From Pedobacter ginsengisoli (lineage in GTDB: Bacteria; Bacteroidota; Bacteroidia; Sphingobacteriales; Sphingobacteriaceae), in assembly GCF_002736205.1 (NCBI RefSeq), contig NZ_CP024091.1:3655555-3719554 (forward strand): DNA of 64,000 nt, in the 5' to 3' direction. Position 1 is the stretch's first letter, and every line of letters begins with the position of its first letter. Positions 25,519-34,868 of the stretch are shown here, in pieces. The notes under the pieces are model-generated. The model was not told where the DNA came from and made no database searches. It worked only from the letters and a program-made list of their open reading frames with translations. Position numbers and translations under genes: made by a program.

Positions 25519-27966
25519 ATGAAGAATATTTTTTTAACGCTATTTCTTTCAATAAGCACTGTTGGCCTATCAGCACAGCAGCTTAAACTTAGTGGTTCAA
25601 TAAAAGATACAGAAGGACAAACTGTTCCTTTTGCCTCAGTTTACATAAAAAATACAACCATTGGAACATCTGCCAATGTTGATGGTGTTTATTCGCTAAA
25701 TATAGAAAAAGGCTCTTTTACCATTATCTATAAAGCTATTGGCTATAAAGCGTTAGAAAAAGAAATCACCATGAATGATAACCTTACAGAAGATGTAGTT
25801 ATCACACCCGAAACTTATACTCTTGCCGGAGTTACAATAGATGGCAATGCTGAAGATCCGGCTTACGAAATTATCAGGCAAGCCATAAAAAAAAGAAAGT
25901 CTCATCTAAACGAAGTAAAGGCATATAAAGCAGATGTATATATTAAAGGGGTACAAAAACTTGTAGGTGCCCCAAAACGATTCTTTGGAAGAGACATTCA
26001 AAAAACACTTGACCTGGATACCAACAGAAGAGGAATTTTGTATCTATCAGAGTCGACTTCCACATTTTCGTACGAACGGCCAAATAAGATTCACGAAGAA
26101 ATGGTATCTTCTAAAATTGCCGGCCGCAACAATGCCTTTAGCTTCAATAAGGCATCAGACCTGATCATAAATTTTTACGACAACATCTTATTAGAAGATA
26201 AACTGAGTGCCAGGGGCTTTGTATCTCCAATTTCCGACAATGCCTTTCTCTATTACCGTTACAAATTGCTTGGTGTATCTACAGAAAACGGAGAAACAGT
26301 TAATAAAATCCAGATCATTCCACGTAGGGAACACGATCCTGTTTTTAGGGGTACCATCTATATAACAGACGACACATGGCATCTGGTTAATGCCGATGTA
26401 TACCTAACCAGCAACTCAGGGGTTAACCTGCTCGACACTTTAAATATCTCGCAGCAGTTTATTAAAACCGAGAATACTTACATGCCATCAAACATCAATT
26501 TCCAGTTTAATGGAAATGTACTTGGTTTTAAGTTCGAGGGTTACTATGTTGGCATTTACAGCAATTACAACCTTCACCCAAACTTCCCTAAAAACTATTT
26601 TACAGGAGAAATTCTGAAAATTACCAAAGCGGTGAATAAAAAAGATTCCCTGTTTTGGCTTAATAACAGGCCTATCCCACTTACAAAAGAAGAGAGCCGT
26701 GACTATGTCAGAAAAGACAGTATAGCCGCACTTAAAGTTTCAAAACGTTATCTTGATTCACTTGAGCGGGAAAACAACAAATTCGGAATTGTAAAAGCAG
26801 TGGTAACAGGGTACACCATAAATAACAGGTACGCCCAAAAGTATTACAGTTTTGACCCGCTATACCGTTCCATATTTTACAATACGGTTGAAGGTTTTGC
26901 TCTTAAATACGGGGTAACCTATGTAAAACGCCTTCAGGATAGCCGTTATTACAGCGTTCGCCCAGAGCTGAGGTACGGGTTTTCTAATAAAACTTTAACC
27001 GGAACCCTGTCGGCAAATTATTACTACAACCCAATAAAACGAGCAAACATTAGCATAAGCGCAGGTTCAGGCATCTATGATCTGAATGATCTGGGCACAA
27101 TGAGCCTGTTGGGTAACTCTATTAACTCCTTATTTTTCGAAACCAACTTTTCCAAATTCTATAAAAAAGAGTTTGCAAACATTGGCACTACAAGAGAACT
27201 AACAAATGGATTACAGGCAGCCCTTACTGCCGATTATGCACGCCATACCAATCTTGTAAATACTACAACATTCAAAATCAAAGATCTAAAAGGCGAAACT
27301 TTTACGTCAAACAATCCTTTTACACCCGATACGGAGACACCTTTGTTTCCAACATATAAATCATTAACAATAACGGCGTCATTAAATTACACCATCGACC
27401 AGAAATACATAACCCGCCCGGATGGCAAGTTTTACCAGGGATCTAAATATCCGATAATTAACCTTACCTATAAAAAAGGTATAAACGGACTATTTAATAG
27501 CGATGTAGATTACGACCTCTTATCATTAGAAGTTTCGCAGAATCGCATTAGCGCAGGTTTATGGGGTTATTCGTCCTTTGTAATTGGAGCAGGTAAATTC
27601 ATCAACAACAATACGGTGTACTACCCCGAGGCTAAACATTTTAGAGGCAATAACTCATTACTTGGGCAACCTAACTTAAGAAAATTCTTATTTCTAGACT
27701 TTTATCTTTTCAGTACGGATCGCCAGTATCTTGAGGCTCATTTTGAACACAATTTCTCTGGTCTTTTTACAAACAAAGTTCCATTGCTGCGCAAGTTAAA
27801 GCTCGAGGAGCTTATTGGGGTTAGCTATCTGAGCCAGCCAATAAAAAGAAATTACACCGAGTTTTACTTTGGCTTACAAAGATTGATTTTCAAAGCCACT
27901 TATGGTTTTGCTTACGACGGCAACAAAAGGGTAAATCATGGCTTTAGGCTATTCTATGGATTCTAA
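25519..27966 (+). CDS. DUF5686 outer-membrane protein with carboxypeptidase-like regulatory domain
   Basis: 815 aa. A signal peptide (MKNIFLTLFLSISTVGLSAQ) is followed by a carboxypeptidase-regulatory-like beta-sandwich (about 22-105, with PFASVYIKNTTIGTSANVDG) and the DUF5686 region. The C-terminal half is rich in alternating aromatic/polar strands and ends in NHGFRLFYGF, as expected for an outer-membrane beta-barrel. No plug or TonB box, so it is not a TonB-dependent transporter. Function unknown; found widely in Bacteroidota. Monocistronic and convergent with the gene at 27971. Confidence 0.88.
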   Translation: MKNIFLTLFLSISTVGLSAQQLKLSGSIKDTEGQTVPFASVYIKNTTIGTSANVDGVYSLNIEKGSFTIIYKAIGYKALEKEITMNDNLTEDVVITPETYTLAGVTIDGNAEDPAYEIIRQAIKKRKSHLNEVKAYKADVYIKGVQKLVGAPKRFFGRDIQKTLDLDTNRRGILYLSESTSTFSYERPNKIHEEMVSSKIAGRNNAFSFNKASDLIINFYDNILLEDKLSARGFVSPISDNAFLYYRYKLLGVSTENGETVNKIQIIPRREHDPVFRGTIYITDDTWHLVNADVYLTSNSGVNLLDTLNISQQFIKTENTYMPSNINFQFNGNVLGFKFEGYYVGIYSNYNLHPNFPKNYFTGEILKITKAVNKKDSLFWLNNRPIPLTKEESRDYVRKDSIAALKVSKRYLDSLERENNKFGIVKAVVTGYTINNRYAQKYYSFDPLYRSIFYNTVEGFALKYGVTYVKRLQDSRYYSVRPELRYGFSNKTLTGTLSANYYYNPIKRANISISAGSGIYDLNDLGTMSLLGNSINSLFFETNFSKFYKKEFANIGTTRELTNGLQAALTADYARHTNLVNTTTFKIKDLKGETFTSNNPFTPDTETPLFPTYKSLTITASLNYTIDQKYITRPDGKFYQGSKYPIINLTYKKGINGLFNSDVDYDLLSLEVSQNRISAGLWGYSSFVIGAGKFINNNTVYYPEAKHFRGNNSLLGQPNLRKFLFLDFYLFSTDRQYLEAHFEHNFSGLFTNKVPLLRKLKLEELIGVSYLSQPIKRNYTEFYFGLQRLIFKATYGFAYDGNKRVNHGFRLFYGF

Positions 27967-27970
27967 CGCT

Positions 27971-28618
27971 TTATGATTGTTCGGTTTTATATTCCTCTAT
28001 TTCATTAAGGAAGTCCATTGCTTTGGTTAGCGTTTTACCACCAAAGCTCTCCAAGGCAGCTTTAACCCACTTAATGTGCCTGTTTTTATAGGTCAACTTT
28101 TTAAATAGGTATATTGATATAAAGACAAAAAACGAAACAATCACGAGCTGTATTAGCCAAAAGCCCATACCGGCATTTGCAACAAGGTCGCTATTGTACC
28201 AAAAGGTACAGTAAAACGGAGCTTGTAAAACCAATATTCTGCCAACATTAGTAAACGACGATTGGATTTCGGTTATTTTTCTCTGAGATTCCGTAACACT
28301 GTCCTCAATATTTACTTCAGCAAGCATTACAAGGTGCCTGATATAGGCTGCCGTGGCAAACACATTAAACAATATAATAAAGCCTATAGATATCACAAAG
28401 AAAATATTGTGTAAGGTATTGATCAGCAAAAACACTAAAAAGGCAATCCATATTACACCTAAAATTACCCCCGTCACCTGATTTCTACGAAAAGAACCAA
28501 GCTTATTTGCAACCTTTTGGGTCTGCAATTCTTTTATAACTTTTAAATTAATCGCCAATGATCTTTCCAACTTTGCGTCATAGCTATTCCACAGTTGTTT
28601 TATATCCAGTTCTTCCAT
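27971..28618 (-). CDS. Membrane protein cotranscribed with an ECF sigma factor
   Basis: 215 aa. A soluble N-terminal segment (about 1-45, starting EELDIKQLWNSYDAKLERS) is followed by four predicted membrane helices in two pairs (about 50-95 and 130-170) with a central loop, and an amphipathic C-terminal tail. It begins 12 bases after the sigma gene ends, on the same strand. That position is where anti-sigma factors lie, and the N-terminal cytoplasmic part could bind the sigma factor, but no ZAS or FecR domain is recognisable. Anti-sigma function is inference. Confidence 0.75.
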   Translation of the reverse strand: MEELDIKQLWNSYDAKLERSLAINLKVIKELQTQKVANKLGSFRRNQVTGVILGVIWIAFLVFLLINTLHNIFFVISIGFIILFNVFATAAYIRHLVMLAEVNIEDSVTESQRKITEIQSSFTNVGRILVLQAPFYCTFWYNSDLVANAGMGFWLIQLVIVSFFVFISIYLFKKLTYKNRHIKWVKAALESFGGKTLTKAMDFLNEIEEYKTEQS

Positions 28619-28630
28619 GTTTCCCGGTTA

Positions 28631-29137
28631 TTAATTGTTAATAATCTTTAAAAATCTTTGTTTTAACTTTTCTTTAATCCTGTTTACTTTGGTACCGATG
28701 TTTGTTTCAGATAGCCCAAGAATCTCGGCCATTTCTTTCTGGGTCTTTTCTTCCAAGTAAAGCAGCATCAATGCCCTGTCCAATTCTTTTAGCTCATTAA
28801 TAAACTGCTGCAGAAGTTTTAAATTGCCCTCGTTATCAATTGACACATCATCTTCTAATACCTCAATTACATTTTCTGAGATCGGGCTCATCAATGCCGT
28901 TTTCTTTCTTTCCTTTCTGTACCATGTAATCGCAACATTTAAAGCAACGCGATACATCCATGTAGTAAATTTGCTTTTATTGTTGTAGCCAGGAAACGAG
29001 CGCCATAGCTGAAATATAATTTCCTGCACCAAATCTTTTCTATCCTCCTCATCTGTGTTAAACGAATTGGCTATTTTGTAAATTATACCCTTGTTCTGCT
29101 CAATTACAGTTACAAACTGCTCCTTCTGAGTATTCAT
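28631..29137 (-). CDS. ECF-subfamily RNA polymerase sigma factor
   Basis: 168 aa from MNTQKEQFV; the frame is open 16 codons further to a TTG, which I do not favour. Region 2 is seen as DLVQEIIFQLWRSFPGYN then FTTWMYRVALNVAITWYRK. Region 4 is LDRALMLLYLEEKTQKEMAE followed by ILGLSETNIGTKVNRIKEKL, the -35-recognition HTH. Regions 1 and 3 are absent, as in ECF factors. The gene is followed by a four-helix membrane protein, its likely partner. Target promoters are unknown; the ECF-like site at 17337-17365 is one candidate. Confidence 0.92.
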   Translation of the reverse strand: MNTQKEQFVTVIEQNKGIIYKIANSFNTDEEDRKDLVQEIIFQLWRSFPGYNNKSKFTTWMYRVALNVAITWYRKERKKTALMSPISENVIEVLEDDVSIDNEGNLKLLQQFINELKELDRALMLLYLEEKTQKEMAEILGLSETNIGTKVNRIKEKLKQRFLKIINN

Positions 29138-29221
29138 TTTAATACATATGCTTTGAATAAAGTTATACTTTTTTAATCCACACAATTATTCGTTCTTGGA
29201 ATCGAAATATCACAGTTTGAG

Positions 29222-29262
29222 TAAAATAAAAAAGGCCTGCATCATAGTTTGTGATGCAGGCC
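29222..29262 (-). terminator. Intrinsic terminator after the cysteine peptidase gene
   Basis: A perfect 11-bp stem (arms 29234-29244 and 29252-29262, 7-nt loop) is followed on the minus strand by a T-rich run (29233 down to 29222). It separates the peptidase gene from the sigma factor gene. Confidence 0.88.
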
Positions 29263-29285
29263 CTTTAAACAAAGTTTTTTTGCTG

Positions 29286-30479
29286 TTATATACTTAACTT
29301 TTTACGAATATCAGAAGGGATACCTTTTTTGTGTAGTAAAAACGCAGTGGTTTTATATTTCACAAAGTTTTTAGTTACATATAAGTAACCATTATAATCG
29401 TTTGTAGCACCCCATGAGTTTTTAACGATGTAATATTCTTTACCGTTCTGATCTTTAGCTAAGCCAGTGATCTGCATGCCGTGATCATCGGTAGTTTGAT
29501 AATCATCAAATGCCGCCTGACGCAAATCAACAGTGATTTCTTTCTCAGCCTTTGGACCATTGAACATTGTTTTTTTCTCATCGTCAGACATGTCATCAAA
29601 ATTCTTTTCCGGAACGTATGCAACACCATTTTTCCAGCTAAAGCCTTTTTCACTAACATCTGTTGCCCATGCAACACTATAACCACCTTTTAATGCATTG
29701 TCAATAATTTTGGTGATATCATCCATTTGTACATTATACACCTGATCGTACGACCAGTTATCAGGCACCATTAAAACTGCTTTTTTATAATAAGGAGCAG
29801 TATTGAAAGATGAAAGCTCAACATAATCTTCAGGATTGATACCTACAACTTCTTTAGCAAAAGTTTTTGGAGTGTATTCTTTTCCTTCGTAAGTAAATTT
29901 TTCTGGAACTGCACCCATGCAAGAATCAATTGTTGCAATGTATTTGGTTTTCCAGTTAGGGTCAAACTTGCCACCCGGAGCATTTACTGCTTTTTCCAAA
30001 ATAGCTTTTGTAAGGTTATTCATTCTGTCAGATGATCCCGGAGCTCCGTAATCATTACCATTATAAACTTCTTGAGGCAAAGCACCATATTTAGCAAACA
30101 TATTAATTACGTCGTGGCAAGCACCACCATCGCCTAATGTTAAGGCACCGTGCATACGCACATAGTTAATTCCTTTTTCAACATATGCATTACGTGCAGT
30201 AAACAGATCCGCAAGATCTACAGGTTTTTTGCCCATTCTAATCATTTCCGACTCTAAAAATGAGTTAGTGCTATAACTCCAGCAAGTACCAGACGATTTT
30301 TGATTTTTAACAGAAGTAGCTTCAGTATTTATAACAGGTGTAAATTTAAAACTGGTTGCGCTGTTTTCGCTTTGGTTGTTTTTTAATGAATTTACAAGGT
30401 TGTCTTGTGCAAATCCAACAGTTGATCCAAGTAGAAGACTTGTAGTCAGCCACAATGATCTCATCGTAGTGTTAGTCAT
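29286..30479 (-). CDS. Secreted C1-family cysteine peptidase (bleomycin hydrolase-like)
   Basis: 397 aa. The signal peptide (MTNTTMRSLWLTTSLLLGST, cut near FAQ) exports a papain-fold enzyme of the C1B type. The catalytic residues are Cys66 in SSGTCWSYST, with the oxyanion Gln60 in KNQKSSG, His333 in DDHGMQITG and Asn354 in VKNSWG. Members act as aminopeptidases; the secreted Bacteroidota form has no assigned substrate. Monocistronic, with its own terminator and a TAAGTTTG box 50 bases upstream. Confidence 0.92.
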   Translation of the reverse strand: MTNTTMRSLWLTTSLLLGSTVGFAQDNLVNSLKNNQSENSATSFKFTPVINTEATSVKNQKSSGTCWSYSTNSFLESEMIRMGKKPVDLADLFTARNAYVEKGINYVRMHGALTLGDGGACHDVINMFAKYGALPQEVYNGNDYGAPGSSDRMNNLTKAILEKAVNAPGGKFDPNWKTKYIATIDSCMGAVPEKFTYEGKEYTPKTFAKEVVGINPEDYVELSSFNTAPYYKKAVLMVPDNWSYDQVYNVQMDDITKIIDNALKGGYSVAWATDVSEKGFSWKNGVAYVPEKNFDDMSDDEKKTMFNGPKAEKEITVDLRQAAFDDYQTTDDHGMQITGLAKDQNGKEYYIVKNSWGATNDYNGYLYVTKNFVKYKTTAFLLHKKGIPSDIRKKLSI

Positions 30480-30529
30480 TTTTATAAAAATAATAAGTTA
30501 GTTCTATTTGTGTTTCTAATTAACGCATA

Positions 30530-30537
30530 CAAACTTA
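30530..30537 (-). promoter_or_regulatory. Candidate -7 box for the cysteine peptidase gene
   Basis: On the minus strand this reads TAAGTTTG, an exact TAnnTTTG match, about 50 bases before the ATG at 30479. No -33 TTG at 19-21 bases. Confidence 0.4.
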
Positions 30538-30590
30538 ACAATAATCTAACTAAGGTGGTAGGTTTACAAGAATGTTACATAAAACTCTAG

Positions 30591-30656
30591 ATGCGGGGGC
30601 GTTGAGGGGACTTTCATAGAGCCTTTATGGGGCCTTGGTAGGGCTAATTGCCCTAG
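30591..30656. other. G-rich, hairpin-forming intergenic segment
   Basis: A locally GC-rich stretch in an AT-rich divergent gap. It has G-runs at 30595-30599, 30606-30609, 30629-30632 and 30641-30643, and a perfect 6-bp hairpin TAGGGC / GCCCTA (30639-30644, 30650-30655). No reading frame or RNA family is recognised. It could be a small RNA, a structured leader or an old repeat. Confidence 0.35.
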
Positions 30657-30703
30657 AAAAGCACTGACAAGATCCCGCCAATACATTAGCATATAGCCAT
30701 CTA

Positions 30704-30734
30704 TTGTACAACATCACTTAATTTCTTAACTTTG
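30704..30734 (+). promoter_or_regulatory. Promoter of trhO
   Basis: TTG at 30704-30706, a 20-base spacer, then TAACTTTG at 30727-30734. This fits the Bacteroidota -33/-7 consensus well and leaves a leader of roughly 30 bases before the ATG at 30774. Confidence 0.65.
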
Positions 30735-30773
30735 CACCGCATTAAACGCCGTTTGCATCGGTATCAATGAATT

Positions 30774-31721
30774 ATGAAAAAATTCCAGACACTACTTTAC
30801 TATTGCTATAGTCACATAGCCGAGGCAGAACAATTTGCTGCTGATCACCTTACATTTTGCAAATCATTAAATCTCGTTGGCCGTATTATCGTAGCCGATG
30901 AAGGTTTAAACGGTACCGTTTCAGGAACTAAAGAATCCTGCGAAGCATATATGAAAGCCCTAAAGGCTGATGAGCGTTTTGCTAAAACCGATTTCAAAAT
31001 TGATGATGTTGAAGAGCCTTCATTCATCAAAATGCATTGCCGCTACAAAGCCGAGATTGTACACTCAGGATTAAGAGATCCAAATATTATAGATCCGAAC
31101 AAGCAAACAGGCAAGCACCTGGAACCTGCAGATTTCCATAAGATGCTTGATCAGGAAGATGTTGTAATTCTTGATGTACGTTCAAACTATGAGCATAATT
31201 TAGGAAAATTTAAAAATGCCGTAACTTTAGATATTGAGAATTTCAGAGATTTTCCCGATAAAATAAATGAGCTTGCTAAATATAAAGATAAGAAAGTACT
31301 TACTTATTGCACCGGTGGTATAAAATGCGAAAAAGCATCAGCTTTGCTATTACATCATGGTTTTAATGATGTTTATCAGTTGCATGGTGGAATCATTAAA
31401 TACGGCAAAGAAGTTGGTGGCGAAGATTTTGAAGGTAAATGTTATGTTTTTGATAACCGTATTGCTGTAGATGTAAATACAGTAAATCCAACGGTAGTGT
31501 CTAAATGTTTAAATTGCGGCAAAACTACTCCAAAAATGATCAATTGCGCTAATCCTGAGTGCAATGAGCATTTCACACAATGTGATGAATGTGGAGAAAC
31601 CCTGCAAGGATGCTGCTCGGTTGCATGTACTACCAACCCTCGTAAACGTACTTATGATGGAACAGGATATTATGTAAAAGTGCCACAGCCGATAAACGTT
31701 TCAAGTAAACAACTATCTTAG
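30774..31721 (+). CDS. trhO: tRNA uridine(34) hydroxylase, rhodanese family
   Basis: Oxygen-dependent enzyme that hydroxylates U34 in tRNA, a step towards 5-methoxy- or 5-carboxymethoxy-uridine. It has the N-terminal acylphosphatase-like domain (VADEGLNGTVSGT), a rhodanese domain with VILDVRSNYEHN and the active-site Cys179 in TYCTGGIKCEKAS. The C-terminal Cys-rich segment (CLNCGKTTPKMINC, then CDECGETLQGCC) may bind metal. The 315-aa length matches the YceA/TrhO family. It has a clear promoter; the sensor gene starts six bases after its stop. Confidence 0.92.
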   Translation: MKKFQTLLYYCYSHIAEAEQFAADHLTFCKSLNLVGRIIVADEGLNGTVSGTKESCEAYMKALKADERFAKTDFKIDDVEEPSFIKMHCRYKAEIVHSGLRDPNIIDPNKQTGKHLEPADFHKMLDQEDVVILDVRSNYEHNLGKFKNAVTLDIENFRDFPDKINELAKYKDKKVLTYCTGGIKCEKASALLLHHGFNDVYQLHGGIIKYGKEVGGEDFEGKCYVFDNRIAVDVNTVNPTVVSKCLNCGKTTPKMINCANPECNEHFTQCDECGETLQGCCSVACTTNPRKRTYDGTGYYVKVPQPINVSSKQLS

Positions 31722-31727
31722 CTGTTG

Positions 31728-34619
31728 ATGAACAACAGACCCCTCAAATACTTTATATTTTTAATCTTTTGTTTTTTCTCCGTTACAAGTTTAGCGGATG
31801 ATATCAAAAGCATTGGGGTTCCTTACATTCAAAATTATCCCAAATCGCTTTACCTTTCCGGTAACCAAAATTGGTCTATTGCCAAAGGCAAGAATGGCAT
31901 TATGTATTTCGGAAATACACAAGGCCTTTTAACTTACGATGGCAAATATTGGCAACAGTACGAAATGCCAAACCGCCAGATTGTTCGGTCGGTTGCGGCA
32001 GATGATAATGGGATAATTTATACCGGAAGTTTTGGTGAATTTGGATATTGGAAAATAGACAACAAACGCTTAAAATACACCTCGCTAATCAACCTCATTC
32101 CAAAAGGGCTTAAAATGACCGATGAGATTTGGAAGATCCATGTTGATGGCAAACGTGTTATCTTTCAGTCTTTTTCGAGTATATATATATACAGCAACAA
32201 TAAAATAAGTGTTGTAAAAATCCCTGCCTTCTTTCTGTTTCTGCATAAGGTTGATAAGCGTTTTATTATTGAGGCCCTGGGCAAAGGCTTGTACGAGTTA
32301 AATGGCGATAAACTTATACAGCTTAAAAACATTGGGGCACCTCTGCCAGGAAGTGTACTTTCTATTCTTCCTTATAAAAATGGCAGTTTATTAATTGGCA
32401 CCAGCAAGGATGGTTTGTTTTTGTACGATGGAGAGAAATACACCCCTTTTGCCACGCCTGCAAACACTTTTCTGCAAACCTATCAGTTAAATAACGGGGT
32501 TAAGGTATTAGGCAAATATTATGCTTATGGTACAATTTTAAATGGCTTGATTATTATTGATGAGAATGGAAACATTGTACAACGAATCAATAAATCAAGC
32601 GGTTTACAGAATAATACCGTGCTTAGTATTTATGCAGATGATGACCAGAATTTATGGACTGGGCTGGATAATGGTATAGACCGTATAGAATTAAACTCTC
32701 CGCTTTACTTTTATTTTGACAAAACCGGCCTTTTTGGAACCGTATATTCAAGCATTATTTATAAGAATATTATTTATTTAGGAACCAATCAGGGCCTTTT
32801 TTATAGTCCATGGGTAGGTGGTAAAGACAACTCATTCAGTTCTTTTGATTTTAAACTGATCCCAAAATCACAGGGTCAGGTTTGGGACTTGCGAATGATT
32901 GATGGGCAACTTCTTTGCGGCCATAACGATGGCACCTTTAGTGTTACCGGCAACACAATTGAAAAAGTTACCGGTATAAGCGGGGGCTGGGTAATAAAAA
33001 AATTAAATGACAATTACCTTATTCAAGGCACTTATAACGGATTGGTATTGTTTAAAAAAGACCCTGCCGGTGAATGGAAATTTGACTCTAGAATCAAAGG
33101 CTTCGATGAGCCATCAAGATATGTTGAACAGGATTCAAAAGGTGATATCTGGGTGAGCCATGCTTACAGAGGCTTATATAAACTGGTGCTAAGTCCAGAT
33201 TTTAAAACAGTTACCAATGTTAAGTATTACGATGAGCATAATGGACTCCCAAGCACTTATGGCATTAATCTTTTTACATTTGAAAACAGATTGATCTACT
33301 CATCAAATGAAGGTTTTTTAACCTACGATGAGATTAGTAATGCCTTTAGTAAGTACACCACCCTGAATAAGGAGCTTGGCTCTTTTGCTAAATCAAATAA
33401 GATCATTAAAGCTGACGAAAAGAAATATTGGTTTATTAACCATGGTAAAATGGCGTTGATCAATTTCTCTCAGCCAGGAAAAATTGAAATAGACTCTAAC
33501 CGGTTCAGTTCTTTAGATGGCCGAATGGTTCAGTACTATGAGAACATTAGCAAGATAAGCGACCATATTTACCTGATTAGTGTTGATGATGGATTTGTTA
33601 TTTATAATGAAATAGATTTACTAAAGCGTAAAAAGATAACCTTACCATCTGTTTTAATTAGGAAAGTAGAAGATATTACGGATACTTATTCCACAATTAG
33701 TGAGGTAGGAAATACTGACTCGGAAATTGAAATACCTTTTAGCAGAAATAACATCAGAATATCATTTGCCCTGCCTTATTACAGGCAAAGCAGTATTAAG
33801 TTTCAATTCTTTTTAAAGGGCTATTCAAAGCAATGGTCTGATTGGAGCGCAGCCTCGCAAAAAGATTTCACTAACCTTAGTGCCGGCACGTATACTTTCC
33901 TTGTAAGGGCAAAAATTAACGATGAAAATGTAAGTAAGGATACTGAGTTTGAATTTACCATCCTCCCTCCTTTTTACGCCAGTAACTGGGCGTTTGCTTT
34001 GTACCTTATAGGCATTGTGCTTTTACTTATTGCCTCTAAGCGCTTTTATGAAAGAAAGTTAAAGAAAGATCAGCAGGCCATTTCTGATAAATTACAGGCC
34101 GAGAAAGAAGAATTCCTTAAAAAAGAGGCTGAGGCTACGGAAAGACAGATCATTAAATTGCAAACTGAGAAACTGCAGGGCGAACTGGCCGGTAAGAACA
34201 GGGAACTGGCAAATTCAGCGATGAGTTTGGTATATAAAAATGAATTACTTCAGAAACTTAGTCAAGAGATGCTGAAGATTAAAGACTCAAGTGGAAAGCC
34301 TTTGGCCGAAGAACAGCTTAGAAAAATTCAGAAAGTAATTGATGATGGCATGAACGATGAGCGTGACTGGAACTTATTTGAAAGCAGCTTTAATGAGGCC
34401 CATGAAAGTTTCTTTAAAAAGCTTAAGGCCAATCACCCGGATCTTGTTCCCAATGATTTAAAACTATGTGCCTATCTGCACATGAATATGAGTAGCAAGG
34501 AACTTGCATCATTACTTAACATTTCTTTAAGAGGTGTTGAAATACGTCGTTACAGGCTTCGTAAAAAGCTTGAAGTCCCCCACGACAAGAACCTCGTAGA
34601 GTTTCTGATGGAGCTATAG
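31728..34619 (+). CDS. Membrane-spanning sensor with propeller domain and C-terminal HTH
   Basis: 963 aa from the ATG at 31728 (a TTG codon precedes it). A signal peptide leads a periplasmic beta-propeller of repeated units (for example NLWTGLDNGIDRIEL) and a Y_Y_Y domain (about 650-740). One membrane helix (about 755-775, WAFALYLIGIVLLLIAS) connects to a cytoplasmic coiled coil and a LuxR/GerE-like HTH (LKLCAYLHMNMSSKELASLL, then RGVEIRRYRLRKKL). There is no histidine kinase or receiver domain, so it is a one-component SusR-like regulator. It lies directly before the SusC/SusD locus and probably activates it on binding a glycan fragment. Confidence 0.88.
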   Translation: MNNRPLKYFIFLIFCFFSVTSLADDIKSIGVPYIQNYPKSLYLSGNQNWSIAKGKNGIMYFGNTQGLLTYDGKYWQQYEMPNRQIVRSVAADDNGIIYTGSFGEFGYWKIDNKRLKYTSLINLIPKGLKMTDEIWKIHVDGKRVIFQSFSSIYIYSNNKISVVKIPAFFLFLHKVDKRFIIEALGKGLYELNGDKLIQLKNIGAPLPGSVLSILPYKNGSLLIGTSKDGLFLYDGEKYTPFATPANTFLQTYQLNNGVKVLGKYYAYGTILNGLIIIDENGNIVQRINKSSGLQNNTVLSIYADDDQNLWTGLDNGIDRIELNSPLYFYFDKTGLFGTVYSSIIYKNIIYLGTNQGLFYSPWVGGKDNSFSSFDFKLIPKSQGQVWDLRMIDGQLLCGHNDGTFSVTGNTIEKVTGISGGWVIKKLNDNYLIQGTYNGLVLFKKDPAGEWKFDSRIKGFDEPSRYVEQDSKGDIWVSHAYRGLYKLVLSPDFKTVTNVKYYDEHNGLPSTYGINLFTFENRLIYSSNEGFLTYDEISNAFSKYTTLNKELGSFAKSNKIIKADEKKYWFINHGKMALINFSQPGKIEIDSNRFSSLDGRMVQYYENISKISDHIYLISVDDGFVIYNEIDLLKRKKITLPSVLIRKVEDITDTYSTISEVGNTDSEIEIPFSRNNIRISFALPYYRQSSIKFQFFLKGYSKQWSDWSAASQKDFTNLSAGTYTFLVRAKINDENVSKDTEFEFTILPPFYASNWAFALYLIGIVLLLIASKRFYERKLKKDQQAISDKLQAEKEEFLKKEAEATERQIIKLQTEKLQGELAGKNRELANSAMSLVYKNELLQKLSQEMLKIKDSSGKPLAEEQLRKIQKVIDDGMNDERDWNLFESSFNEAHESFFKKLKANHPDLVPNDLKLCAYLHMNMSSKELASLLNISLRGVEIRRYRLRKKLEVPHDKNLVEFLMEL

Positions 34620-34868
34620 CACTACATCATTACCTCTCATCCCCCTTTTCTTAAGATTGATTTTATACAATTCTTTTGGCTCCATGTTGTAGCCCATAAT
34701 TTTGTTATGTACGCATAGAATGGCGTTTTTAACGAAACAAGAACCCTATTTTGATTGTTTGAGAAAGTATAGATTTCTGTAGTGATGTATTAATGTAGAG
34801 GTGTTTTATTTGTTTTAACTCAAATACTCACGGAGATTTATACAACTAACAACTAAATTTTAAACAGC

